A stretch of 56,626 nucleotides of DNA from Massilia horti (lineage in GTDB: Bacteria; Pseudomonadota; Gammaproteobacteria; Burkholderiales; Burkholderiaceae_D): assembly GCF_004614195.1 (NCBI RefSeq), contig NZ_SPUM01000108.1:1-56626 (forward strand). The letters run 5' to 3'. Position 1 is the first letter of the stretch; each line of letters starts with the position of its first letter. The notes beneath the pieces were generated by a model, which was not told where the DNA came from, searched no databases, and saw only the letters and a list, made by a program, of their open reading frames with translations. This document shows, in pieces, positions 25,053 to 33,885 of this stretch. The position numbers were made by a program, and so were the translations under genes.

Positions 25053-26953
25053 GCCGGCGCTCCTTCCAGTTCCTTGCGCAGGAACGCTTCGAACATCAGC
25101 ACCGTCCAGATCGGCGCGCTGTAGTCGCGGCGGCCGGACTCGTGCTGCTCGACCATCTCGGCCAGGAAGGCCTGGTCGAAGATCCCGGTCGCGGCCAGCG
25201 CCGGTCCCAGCAGCGCCTCACGTACGCGCTGGCGCAGCGGACCGCGGAACCAGCTGGCCAGCGGCACCGCGAAGCCCTGCTTCTTGCGGTACAGGATGTC
25301 GTGCGGCAGGTAGTGCTCCATGCTCTTCTTGAAGATGTACTTGCCTTCGCCGCCCTTGAGCTTGATCGATGGCGACAGCCCGGAGATCCATTCAACCAGC
25401 AGGTGGTCCAGCAGCGGCACCCGCACCTCGAGCGCGTGCGCCATGCTGGCGCGGTCGACCTTGGTCAGGATGTCGCCCGGCAGGTAGGTCTTCATGTCGA
25501 GGTACTGGATCAGCGACAGCGGCTCGCCGGTCGGCGCCGCGGCGGCGTGCTCGCGCATCACGTCCAGTGCGCGGTAGCCCTGCAGGCGCCGCTTGAACTG
25601 TTCCGAGAACAGGCGCGCGCGCATCGCGTCGGACATGATCGACACGCCGTGGAAGTAGCCTTCCACCAGGTCGCGCGCCAGCGCCTCGAAGGTGGTCTTG
25701 GCGCGCAGCACGCGCGGCGCCCAGTCGGCCTTTGGATAGTATTTGCCGAGCGGGCCGAACACGCCGCGCCGCAGCGCCTGCGGGATCTTCGAGCGCACCG
25801 CGTCCTCGGCCATGGCGAAGCGGTAGCGGCGGTAGCCGGCCAGGTTCTCGTCGCCGCCGTCGCCCGACAGCGCCACCGTCACGCGTTTCCTCGCCAGCTG
25901 GCACACTCGGTAGGTCGGGATCGCCGAGCTGTCCGCATACGGCTCGTCATACAGCCCGGCCAGGGTGTCGAGCAGCGCGTAGTCGTCGGTGTCGACGGTT
26001 TCGACGTGGTGGTTGGTGCCGTACTGGCGCGCCACCTGCCCGGCGTACTCCGATTCGTCGAAGGCCTTGTCGTTAAACGCGATCGAGCAGGTGTTCACTG
26101 GCTCGTCGGTCAGGCCCGCCATCATCGCCACCACCGCGCTTGAGTCGACCCCGCCGGACAGGAAGGCGCCGAGCGGCACGTCGGCCTTCAGGTGGCTTTG
26201 CACCGCCTCGCGCACGCGCACTGCCAGTTCACCGGCCGCGTCCTGCTCGGTCATCTTTTCGTGCAGCTTGAACGGAACGTCCCAGAACTGCTTCGGTTCG
26301 GGAACCGGCTGGCCGATGCGAACCAGCAGCGAATAACCCGGCGCCAGCTTGCGGCTTCCCGCGTAGATTGTCTTCGGCTCGGGCACGTAGCCGTAGGCGA
26401 AATAATCCTCGACCGCGCGCACGTCGATCTCGCGCGGCAGGCCGGGGTGGGCGCGCAGCGACTTCAGTTCCGAGCCGAAGATGAACATCCCGCTTGGTAA
26501 CAGCGCGTAGAAGAAGGGCTTGATGCCCATCCGGTCGCGCGCCATGAACATGACCTGCTTGCGGCGGTCCCAGATGGCGATGGCGAACATGCCGCGCAGG
26601 CGGTGCACGCAGTCCTCGCCCCATGCCTCCCACGCATGCACGATGGTTTCGGTGTCGCTCTTGGTGCGAAACTGGTAGCCCAGCTGCTGCAGTTCGGCGG
26701 TCAGTTCGCGGTAGTTGTAGATCTCGCCGTTGAACACCACGCCGACGTCACCGGCGGCGTTGAACATTGGCTGCTGGCCGCTGGCCAGGTCGATCACCGA
26801 CAGCCGCCGGTGGCCGAAGCCGACCCCGGGCTCGGTATAGATGTCGCCCTCGTCGGGCCCGCGGTGATGCTGGGTTTCGTTCATCCGCTTAAGCAGCGCG
26901 GGGTCGATCTCTCGCGCGCCGCGGGTATCGAAAATGCCGACTATTCCACACAT
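25049..26953 (-). CDS. Amidotransferase 1, exosortase A system-associated
   Basis: A 634-residue asparagine synthase-like enzyme with an intact N-terminal glutaminase: MCGIVGIFDTRG gives Cys2, and HRGPDEG, RRLSVIDL, FNGEIYN and TDTETIVH-like motifs follow. The synthetase domain has FLSGGVDSS (about 264-272) and SGDGGDENLAGY. It should transfer the glutamine amide to a carboxylate on the polysaccharide or its precursor. The start overlaps the glycosyltransferase stop by 13 bases. A second homologue lacking Cys2 is at 12565. Confidence 0.95.
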   Translation of the reverse strand: MCGIVGIFDTRGAREIDPALLKRMNETQHHRGPDEGDIYTEPGVGFGHRRLSVIDLASGQQPMFNAAGDVGVVFNGEIYNYRELTAELQQLGYQFRTKSDTETIVHAWEAWGEDCVHRLRGMFAIAIWDRRKQVMFMARDRMGIKPFFYALLPSGMFIFGSELKSLRAHPGLPREIDVRAVEDYFAYGYVPEPKTIYAGSRKLAPGYSLLVRIGQPVPEPKQFWDVPFKLHEKMTEQDAAGELAVRVREAVQSHLKADVPLGAFLSGGVDSSAVVAMMAGLTDEPVNTCSIAFNDKAFDESEYAGQVARQYGTNHHVETVDTDDYALLDTLAGLYDEPYADSSAIPTYRVCQLARKRVTVALSGDGGDENLAGYRRYRFAMAEDAVRSKIPQALRRGVFGPLGKYYPKADWAPRVLRAKTTFEALARDLVEGYFHGVSIMSDAMRARLFSEQFKRRLQGYRALDVMREHAAAAPTGEPLSLIQYLDMKTYLPGDILTKVDRASMAHALEVRVPLLDHLLVEWISGLSPSIKLKGGEGKYIFKKSMEHYLPHDILYRKKQGFAVPLASWFRGPLRQRVREALLGPALAATGIFDQAFLAEMVEQHESGRRDYSAPIWTVLMFEAFLRKELEGAPA

Positions 26954-28122
26954 GATTCGATGGACTTCCTGAATGGGGTTTTACGTTGGCACAGGCTGTC
27001 GTACAAGGCCTGGTAGCCGGCGACCATGGCCGGCATCGAATAATGGGTCAGCACCCGCGCGCGGCCGGCGGCACCGTGCGCGGCGGCCAGTATCGGGTCG
27101 TCCACGTAACGCGCCAGCGCCTCGGCCATCGCTTGCGGGTCGCGCGGCGACACCAGCTGGCCGGTGACGCCTTCGGCGACCACTTCCGGCACGCCGCCGA
27201 CACGGGTGCCGACCACCGGCAGGTTACTGGCCATCGCCTCCAGCACGCTGCCGGGCGTGCCCTCGGCGATCGAGGAGATCACGTACATGTCCAGGCCACG
27301 CAGGATCTCGGCCACGTCGCTGCGCGCGCCGGGCAGCCACACCAGGCCCTCCAGGCCGAGCGAGCGCACCTGCTCGCGCAGGTTCGGCAACAGCGGGCCG
27401 TCGCCGACGATCGCCAGCCGCAGGTTGGCGGCTTGCTGCGGCGCGCGTGCGCGCAGCAGCGCGAAGGCTTCGACCAGGGTGGCGTGGTCCTTGACGTCCT
27501 GCACGCGGCCGACGCTGCCGATCACACGGCAACCGGGGCCGAAACCGAAATCCGGGCGCGCCTCGGCGTCTGCCCGCGGCCGGAAGCGTTCGGCGTCGAT
27601 GCCGTTGGCCAGCAGGGCGCTCTTGTGTTCGGGTACGCCGATCACGTCGCGGCTCCAGGACAGCATGGCGCCGGAGTTGGCGTAGCAGCAGTCGTAGAAC
27701 GGCAGCATGAGGCGGCGCAGCAGGTTGTGCTTGCGGTTGCGTCCCTCGGGGTCGGTGGCCTCGCGCCCGTGCATGCCGTTGATGCGCGCCGGGACACCGG
27801 CCAGGAGCGCCGCCGGCGCGTACTCCATCGCGGCCAGGTTGTAGGTGTGCAGGATCGCCGGGCGCAGGCGGCGCAGCAGCTTGAACAGCGCCGCGTGGGT
27901 CGCGAGCGACAGGCCGCTTTGCTTGTGCAGCGCGTACAGCTGCACGTCGGGCTTGCTGATCCGCTTTGCGAAATCGGTGTGGTCAAGCAGGCACACCACC
28001 GCGTGGCGGTAGGCGTGCGCCGGCATGCGGTTGATGCGCTCGACCAGCAGGTTTTCCAGGCCGCCGAAGTCGAGGCGATAGATCAGGTGCGCGACCAGCG
28101 GCGCGTCCGGTTGCCCGCACAT
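26941..28122 (-). CDS. PEP-CTERM/XrtA system glycosyltransferase (TIGR03088-like)
   Basis: A 393-residue GT4 enzyme. The opening VAHLIYRLDFGGLENLLVERI is diagnostic of this XrtA-linked family. HTYNLAAMEYAPAA, INGMHGREATDPEG, SVGRVQDVKDH and SSIAEGTPGSVLEAMAS give the acceptor and donor sites. It adds a sugar to the lipid-linked repeat unit. The start codon ATG at 28122 overlaps the XrtA stop by a single base (TGATG). The longer frame to 28290 would lie inside the exosortase gene and is rejected. Confidence 0.94.
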   Translation of the reverse strand: MCGQPDAPLVAHLIYRLDFGGLENLLVERINRMPAHAYRHAVVCLLDHTDFAKRISKPDVQLYALHKQSGLSLATHAALFKLLRRLRPAILHTYNLAAMEYAPAALLAGVPARINGMHGREATDPEGRNRKHNLLRRLMLPFYDCCYANSGAMLSWSRDVIGVPEHKSALLANGIDAERFRPRADAEARPDFGFGPGCRVIGSVGRVQDVKDHATLVEAFALLRARAPQQAANLRLAIVGDGPLLPNLREQVRSLGLEGLVWLPGARSDVAEILRGLDMYVISSIAEGTPGSVLEAMASNLPVVGTRVGGVPEVVAEGVTGQLVSPRDPQAMAEALARYVDDPILAAAHGAAGRARVLTHYSMPAMVAGYQALYDSLCQRKTPFRKSIESCVE

Positions 28123-29669
28123 CAATGGCCCTCCGTGGCCGACAGCGCGGCGTCGATCGCGGCCAGGTTTTGCTGCAGGAACGAACGCAGCGTGGCGCGT
28201 GCCGCCTCCTTGTTCTCGCCCAGCGGGGTGGCGGCAATCACCGCCGATCCGTCGCCGGGACGCAGCATCAGGCGCGCGCGCGCCTGCCACAGCTTGCCCA
28301 CGTAGTCGCTGGCGGTGACGTGCCCGCCGACCCGGATCCAGTGCCAGACCAGCAGGTCGCCCTCCTGGCTCGACAGGGTGGTCTCGCGCAGCACGAGCGT
28401 GGCGCCACCCACGTTCTCCTGGCGGCGCACGGTGCCGGTTTCGCGGAAATCGCCGTGTTCGTTCGCGAGCCGGTTCACTGAGCTGATCAGCGACCGGCCA
28501 GTCCGGTCATTGCGGTAGTAGAGCAGCGAGAGCGCCACCGGGGCGCTGCCCTCAAGCTGGCGCAGGGACAGGTCCAGGCGCGCGTCCGGCCCGACGTATG
28601 CCGGTTGCCAGCTGGTGAAGGCGGGTGTTTCACTCCACGCCAGCGCGACCGGCGCCAGGCGCGAAGGCTGCGGCAGCGCACTGGCGCGCGCGTTGACCAG
28701 CGCCAGCGCCGGCCACAGTGCCGCCAGCGCGACAAAGGCGACGGTCATGCGCGCGAACACGCCCGGGCTGGCCAGTGCGCGCTCGCCATCCTGCGCCAGC
28801 GCGTCTGGCGCCGGGCCGGCATCCTTCTCGTGCCACAGGCGCCCGATCCAGAACATCAGGAACATCACCAGGCCGAAGAACAGCCAGCCGTAGATGATAT
28901 GGTCGACCCCGACCGCCAGCCGCATGCTCGACAGGTGGCCGATCATCACGATCATGTAGGCGCGCACGCCGTTGGCGACGATCGGCACCGCCGCCGACAG
29001 CGCGATGAACAGCAGGCGCCGGCGCCAGGAGCGGTAGCTCAGGTAGGCGTACAGGCAGCCGAGCGTGATCGACGAGATCAGGTAGCGCAGCCCGCTGCAG
29101 GCTTCGACCACCGACCAGTGGCCGCTGGGGATTTCGAAGCTGGGACCGTTGCGCAGCACCGGGATGCCGGTCAGGCGCAGCGCGGCCACCGTGAAGTCGG
29201 CGGTGAAGTCGATCAGGGGCGCCACGAACACTTCGCCGAACGGCACCGCGGACAGCAGGAACAGCAGCGGGAACGCGAGCGCGCTGGCATAGCGGCGGCC
29301 GCATACGGCCAGCACCGCCAGCGGGAACAGCGCCACCAGCGCGTACTGGCGCACCACCTGCACCTCGGCCACCGAACCGAGCAGCCACAGCATGCCGGCC
29401 AGCGCCGCCGGCACCAGCGCCGGCCACCACGGCGCGAGCGGCAGCGTGCGCAGCGTTTCGCGCTGGCGCCACGCCAGCCACAGGCAGATCGGTGCCACCG
29501 CGTAGCCGTGCGCGAAGGTTTCGGAGTTGTTCCACAGCGTGACGATCGAGCGCGCGGTGTCGAAATACAGGATGAGCGGCGCGAGCAGGGCGAGCGCAAT
29601 CCATATGCGGCGCGCGCCGCCCAGCGCGGGGGGCGCCAGGACCAGGCCTGGTGGGGGGATCAGTTGCAT
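28122..29669 (-). CDS. xrtA: Exosortase A fused to an EpsI domain
   Basis: A 515-residue protein. Residues 1-300 form the polytopic exosortase domain with about eight helices and the catalytic set: Cys191 in VVEACSGLRY, Arg236 in ANGVRAY and His257 in VDHIIYG. From about 310 to the end lies a periplasmic EpsI-type domain (SRLAPVALAW, then LLYYRNDRTGRSLISSVNRL). Exosortase A cuts PEP-CTERM signals and is thought to pass the protein to a carrier or glycan, as sortases do. The start at 29669 lies 10 bases inside the upstream glycosyltransferase gene. A longer frame to 30119 is a shadow. Confidence 0.95.
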   Translation of the reverse strand: MQLIPPPGLVLAPPALGGARRIWIALALLAPLILYFDTARSIVTLWNNSETFAHGYAVAPICLWLAWRQRETLRTLPLAPWWPALVPAALAGMLWLLGSVAEVQVVRQYALVALFPLAVLAVCGRRYASALAFPLLFLLSAVPFGEVFVAPLIDFTADFTVAALRLTGIPVLRNGPSFEIPSGHWSVVEACSGLRYLISSITLGCLYAYLSYRSWRRRLLFIALSAAVPIVANGVRAYMIVMIGHLSSMRLAVGVDHIIYGWLFFGLVMFLMFWIGRLWHEKDAGPAPDALAQDGERALASPGVFARMTVAFVALAALWPALALVNARASALPQPSRLAPVALAWSETPAFTSWQPAYVGPDARLDLSLRQLEGSAPVALSLLYYRNDRTGRSLISSVNRLANEHGDFRETGTVRRQENVGGATLVLRETTLSSQEGDLLVWHWIRVGGHVTASDYVGKLWQARARLMLRPGDGSAVIAATPLGENKEAARATLRSFLQQNLAAIDAALSATEGH

Positions 29670-30853
29670 TCCAACCTCGCTTCGATGCCGGCCAGGTTGC
29701 TCGGCCAGCTGTACAGTCGCTCGACCCGTTCGCGTGCGCGTGCGCGCAATGCGCGGTCGTCTTCGCCCAGGGCTCTTGCCACCGCCGCGGCAAACGCGTC
29801 GGCGCCGTCGGCCAGCAGCAGTTCGGCGCCGGGCGCGGCGTCGATTCCTTCCAGCGCCTGCGGCGACACCACCACCGGCAGCGCCATCGCCATCGCCTCC
29901 AGCACCTTGTTCTGGATCCCGCGCGCGACCCGCAGCGGGGCCACCGACAGTGCGGCGTGGGCCAGGTAGGGGCGCACGTCGGGCACGGTGCCGGTCACGA
30001 CGATGCCTTCGCTCCTGGCCAGCGCCTGCACGGCCGGCGTGGGCCGCGCGCCGACGATGTAAAAGCGCAGGTCGGCAAAGCGCGCGCGCAGCGCCGGGAA
30101 CACTTCGGCCGCGAACCACTCGACCGCGTCGACGTTGGGCCAGTAGTCCATCGCGCCGGTGAACACCAGCGCCCGTTCACCTGCCGCAAACGGGCTGGCG
30201 TAGGGGCGCGCGGGCGAGAAGTAGTCGGTGTCCACGCCGTTGTTGAAGTGGCCGATCTTGGCCTGGCTTTCCGGCGCCAGCGTGCGAAACAGCTCGGCTT
30301 CCGGCGCGGTGGCGAACAGGGCGGCGTCGCACTGGCGCGCCACCTGGCGCTCGTAGGCCAGCAGGGCGCGCGCCTCGCGAGCGTACAGCCAGCTCATCGG
30401 CCACGGCTTGTTGTCCGCGTACTGGCGCCACTTGTCGGAGTCGACGTCGCAGAAGTCGACCACCCGGCGCGCCTGTCCATAGGGTTCGGCGTACTGCGCC
30501 ATGGGCGAGGAGAACACCACGATCCGGCTGATATGCTGCTGCGTCATCGTGCGCTCGACCCAGGCCGACAGGTCCGCGTCGCGGTAGTAGTCGAGCGAAA
30601 GCGAGCGGCCGCGCGCCAGGGCCGGCAGGCTGCGCAGGCGCGCCAGCTTCGGGTCGAGCCGCGCGAAGTGGGCGCTTGCACACAGCGCGCGCACGTGCGG
30701 CACGTGCTGCCAGTCGTCGGGGTCGTCCACAAACGTACCCAAGTGCACCCGGTAGCGCTGCGCCAGGTGCCGCAGCAGGTGCCAGGAGCGAATCTTGTCG
30801 CCCTTGTTCGGCGGGTACGGGATGCGGTGCACCAGCAGCAGCAGATCTTCCAT
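29660..30853 (-). CDS. PEP-CTERM/XrtA system glycosyltransferase (TIGR03087-like)
   Basis: A 397-residue GT4 enzyme starting MEDLLLLVHRIPYPPNKGDKI, the signature of this XrtA-associated family. VVDFCDVDSDKWRQYA, FNNGVDTDYFSP, FTGAMDYWPNVDAV and APLRVARGIQNKVLEAMAM mark the acceptor and donor sites. It extends the lipid-linked oligosaccharide. The start is at 30853, one base before the FemAB gene's stop at 30855-30857. The longer frame to 30892 would overlap that gene and is less likely. Confidence 0.94.
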   Translation of the reverse strand: MEDLLLLVHRIPYPPNKGDKIRSWHLLRHLAQRYRVHLGTFVDDPDDWQHVPHVRALCASAHFARLDPKLARLRSLPALARGRSLSLDYYRDADLSAWVERTMTQQHISRIVVFSSPMAQYAEPYGQARRVVDFCDVDSDKWRQYADNKPWPMSWLYAREARALLAYERQVARQCDAALFATAPEAELFRTLAPESQAKIGHFNNGVDTDYFSPARPYASPFAAGERALVFTGAMDYWPNVDAVEWFAAEVFPALRARFADLRFYIVGARPTPAVQALARSEGIVVTGTVPDVRPYLAHAALSVAPLRVARGIQNKVLEAMAMALPVVVSPQALEGIDAAPGAELLLADGADAFAAAVARALGEDDRALRARARERVERLYSWPSNLAGIEARLECN

Positions 30854-30854
30854 G

Positions 30855-31952
30855 CTATCCCAGGTTCCTGACGATGTGCGGCCCCAGCGCATTGGCCAGC
30901 GGGAGCGGCAGCTTTTTCCAGAGCTTGATGAACAGCCGGTATTTCGGGTTGAGCGGGTTGTTGTCGGGCAGGGAGCTCGCCCGGTACAGCTTGTACTCGT
31001 ACGGCAGCGGCTGCGCGGTGAAGCCCCAGTTCTTCTTGAAGTCGTAGGCCCCGGTGCCCAGCTTGCTGCGGCCGAAGTCGAACAGGCGGCAACCGCGCGC
31101 GGCAGCTGCCTGCATCAGGTTCCAGTACATGAAGTCGTTGCCGGCCACATCGCGCGCGATGTCCATGCCGCCGCCGTAGTACGGCACGACCTCGTCGCGC
31201 CAGTAGAACGACAGCACCGCCGCGACCAGCTGGTCGTCGTCGGTGGTGATCACGCGCACCTCGCACTCGTCGCCGAACACCTGCTGCAGCAGGGCGAAGT
31301 AGCGCTTCGGGAACACCGGCGTGCCGAGCCGGTGCACGCTGTGCGCATAGGCGGTGAACAGGCGCTCGACGTTGTCGTCGACCTGGCCCTTCAGGCCCAG
31401 CTTGATCCCCTTGCGCACCATCGCGCGCTGCTTGCGCGGGATCGCGTTCAGGTTTTCCTCATCGATGCCTGAAATCGCTTTGCGGAAGGTGACGTACAGT
31501 TCTTTCGTGTGCCAGGCCGGGTCGTCCGGATGGGCGCGCCGCATGCCGCGGTATTCGAGGTGGCCCACGCCCAACTGCTGCGCCAGCTCATGGGCGGCGG
31601 CATCTAACATGGCGCGCGCCTCGGGGTCGCTCGCGACCACCCCGCCGTACACGCAGAACGGCATGGCGCCCAGCGAGTGGCCGAACAGGCGGCTCTTGAT
31701 CTCGGCCAGCGGCAGCACGCCCTGGATCACGCCGTCCTGCTGCACGTAGTAGAACCAGGTCTTGATCCCGAACGACTGCTCGATCACCTGCTGCCAGCCG
31801 GACAGGTGGAAGAAGGTCGCCTCCGGGCAGGCGCGCACGAACGCATCCCAGCGCGCGCGCTCGTGCGGCTGCATCAGGTGCAGCGTGCGGGGGCTGGCGG
31901 CCAAGACCGGGGCTTTGCTCCGGGTGGAAGCGCGTTCGAGGATCGAGCTCAT
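30855..31952 (-). CDS. FemAB-family protein, XrtA/PEP-CTERM system-associated
   Basis: A 365-residue protein with two GNAT-like halves as in FemAB aminoacyltransferases. Recognisable stretches are FFHLSGWQQVIEQSFG, NAIPRKQRAMVRKGIKLGL and YGGGMDIARDVAGNDFMYW, then the C-terminal FDFGRSKLGTGAYDFKKNWG. It probably transfers an amino acid or acyl group onto a glycan amine, for instance after deacetylation by the product of the next gene upstream. The start at 31952 overlaps the deacetylase stop (ATGA). Confidence 0.93.
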   Translation of the reverse strand: MSSILERASTRSKAPVLAASPRTLHLMQPHERARWDAFVRACPEATFFHLSGWQQVIEQSFGIKTWFYYVQQDGVIQGVLPLAEIKSRLFGHSLGAMPFCVYGGVVASDPEARAMLDAAAHELAQQLGVGHLEYRGMRRAHPDDPAWHTKELYVTFRKAISGIDEENLNAIPRKQRAMVRKGIKLGLKGQVDDNVERLFTAYAHSVHRLGTPVFPKRYFALLQQVFGDECEVRVITTDDDQLVAAVLSFYWRDEVVPYYGGGMDIARDVAGNDFMYWNLMQAAAARGCRLFDFGRSKLGTGAYDFKKNWGFTAQPLPYEYKLYRASSLPDNNPLNPKYRLFIKLWKKLPLPLANALGPHIVRNLG

Positions 31953-32824
31953 GGCGTCTGAAGGAACACGCGGTCCATGCGGTCCCACTGGAAGTCGCGG
32001 GCGAGCAGGCCTAAGCGCCGCTCCATGCGGTCGATGTTCAGGTAGTGGCGAAAGCGCGCCCGGGCGCCTAGCCCGGCGGGGCGCGGCTGGCCGGGGTCGA
32101 TTTCCCACGGATGGAAATAGAACAGCGACGGCTGGCGCTCGTCCTGGTTCACGCGCCGGATCATCCAGCGCGACAGCGCGTACGGCAGCAGGCGGAAGTA
32201 GCCGCCGCCGCCGGCCGGCAGGTTGCGGCTGCCGACCCGCACGGTGGTGATCGGCACTTCGAGCAGGCCGCCCGGGCCGTTCGGGTAGAACGCGAAACGC
32301 GGCGCGTCCGGCATGCCGTAGTGGTCGTGCGCGATCGGGTAGATGCTGGAGCTGTAGCGGTAGCCGGCGTCCAGCAGGGCGTCCAGCGCCCACAGGTTGC
32401 CGTGGCCGATCGAGAAGCTGGGCGCGCGGTAGCCGGTCACCGCCACGCCGCCGATGTCTTCCAGCAGCGCCTTGCTGCTCTTGATGTCGTTGTCGAATTC
32501 GGCGCGGTCCTGGCTGGAGGCGCGCAGGTGGCCGTAGCCGTGGCTGGCCAGTTCATGGCCGCCGGCCACGATGCGGCGCACGACCTGCGGATAGCGCTCG
32601 GCGATCCAGCCCAGTGTGAAGAAGGTGGCCTTGACGCCGTGCTGCTCGAACAGGGCGAGGATGCGCTCCATGTTCGCCTCGACCCGGCATTCGCGCGCGG
32701 CCCAGCTGTCGCGGGCGATGTAGGGGGCGAACGCGGAGACCTGGAAGTAGTCCTCCACGTCGCAGGTCATCGCGTTGCGGATCGGCGCGAAAGAAGCGCG
32801 CGGCTCCGGCGCCCCGGCTGTCAT
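31949..32824 (-). CDS. Polysaccharide deacetylase (DUF3473), XrtA system-associated
   Basis: A 291-residue CE4-type deacetylase. It has AMTCDVEDYFQVSAF (motif 1 Asp pair), ATFFTLGWIAERYP and ASHGYGH (the H-x3-H metal motif). TGYRAPSFSIG and the C-terminal FYFHPWEIDP, characteristic of the XrtA-associated group, follow. It should free amines on the polysaccharide, giving acceptor sites for the FemAB-like enzyme. No signal peptide is obvious, so it may act in the cytoplasm on the lipid-linked unit. The start at 32824 overlaps the ATPase stop (ATGA). Confidence 0.94.
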   Translation of the reverse strand: MTAGAPEPRASFAPIRNAMTCDVEDYFQVSAFAPYIARDSWAARECRVEANMERILALFEQHGVKATFFTLGWIAERYPQVVRRIVAGGHELASHGYGHLRASSQDRAEFDNDIKSSKALLEDIGGVAVTGYRAPSFSIGHGNLWALDALLDAGYRYSSSIYPIAHDHYGMPDAPRFAFYPNGPGGLLEVPITTVRVGSRNLPAGGGGYFRLLPYALSRWMIRRVNQDERQPSLFYFHPWEIDPGQPRPAGLGARARFRHYLNIDRMERRLGLLARDFQWDRMDRVFLQTP

Positions 32825-33870
32825 TCCTCTTCCTCCGCGGTCTCGGCGGCTGCGGCGTTCTGCGGGGCGCTGACCATTTTTTTCAGGATCGACAATACCG
32901 ACACCACCGACTTCTCCAGCCGCATCAGGCGCTCGTCGGTCACCCCGGCGCCGCCTTCGCCCGATTCGCTGGCGCACAGTTCGCCGCCGCGCAGCACCGC
33001 CTCGCGGGTCGCCGCCGGCAGCGCGCCGGGGGCGGGCTCGCCCACGCTCGCGGGCAGCTGGAATTCCTCGTCGATGTCGTGGATGACGGCGTTGATGTGT
33101 TCATCGACGAACGCGTGCAGCTCTTCCAGGTAGCCCATCAGCAGCACCCGGTCCATCAGGGTATTGACCTTGCGCGGGATGCCGCCGCTGTAGGCATGGA
33201 TCGCCTCATGGGCGCTGTCCGCGAATTCCGGGTCGCCGTTCCAGCCGACCGTGGCCAGCCGGTGCTCGACATAGGCGCGGGTCTCTTCCGCATCCATGGG
33301 GCCCAGGTGGTAGCTGGCGATCACGCGCTGGCGCAGCTGCTGCAGGTCGGGGCTGTGCAGGGTGGCGCGGAACTCGGGCTGGCCGAGCAGGAAAGTCTGC
33401 AGCAGCGGCTTGTCGTCGGTCTGGAAGTTCGACAGCATGCGCAGTTCCTCGATCGTGCGCGGGTTCAGGTTCTGGGCTTCGTCGACCACCAGCAGCGCGC
33501 GCTTGCCCTGCTGGTCGACGAAGCGCAGGAAGTGCTCCAGGCGCGTGATCAGGTCGGTCTTGCTTGCGCCTTCGAACGGCAGGCCGAAGCTCGACACCAC
33601 CATGCGCAGCGTGTCGTCCGGGTCGAGGTGGGTGTTGACGATGTGGGCCGCGACGATCTGATCCTTGGGCAACCGGTTGAACAGGTTGCGCACCAGCGTG
33701 GTCTTGCCGGCGCCGACTTCGCCGGTGATCACGATGAAGCCCTCGCCCTGCGACAGGCCGTACTCGAGGTAGGCCATGGCCCGCTTGTGGCCTTTGCTGC
33801 CGAAGAAGAAGTGGGGATCGGGCCGGAGTCGGAACGGTTTGTCGCTGAGCCCGTAGTAGGATTCGTACAT
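32821..33870 (-). CDS. XrtA/PEP-CTERM system-associated ATPase (ExeA-like)
   Basis: A 349-residue AAA ATPase of the ExeA/GspA type. It starts MYESYYGLSDKPFRL, has Walker A GEVGAGKT at 50-57, Walker B ALLVVDEAQNL and sensor LLGQPEF. A C-terminal linker ends in an acidic tail (AAETAEEEE). ExeA-like ATPases help to assemble large envelope complexes; here it probably organises the export machine with Wzz and the outer-membrane protein. It starts 15 bases after the outer-membrane protein stop. Confidence 0.94.
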   Translation of the reverse strand: MYESYYGLSDKPFRLRPDPHFFFGSKGHKRAMAYLEYGLSQGEGFIVITGEVGAGKTTLVRNLFNRLPKDQIVAAHIVNTHLDPDDTLRMVVSSFGLPFEGASKTDLITRLEHFLRFVDQQGKRALLVVDEAQNLNPRTIEELRMLSNFQTDDKPLLQTFLLGQPEFRATLHSPDLQQLRQRVIASYHLGPMDAEETRAYVEHRLATVGWNGDPEFADSAHEAIHAYSGGIPRKVNTLMDRVLLMGYLEELHAFVDEHINAVIHDIDEEFQLPASVGEPAPGALPAATREAVLRGGELCASESGEGGAGVTDERLMRLEKSVVSVLSILKKMVSAPQNAAAAETAEEEE

Positions 33871-33885
33871 GTGCTCGTGGCTTTT

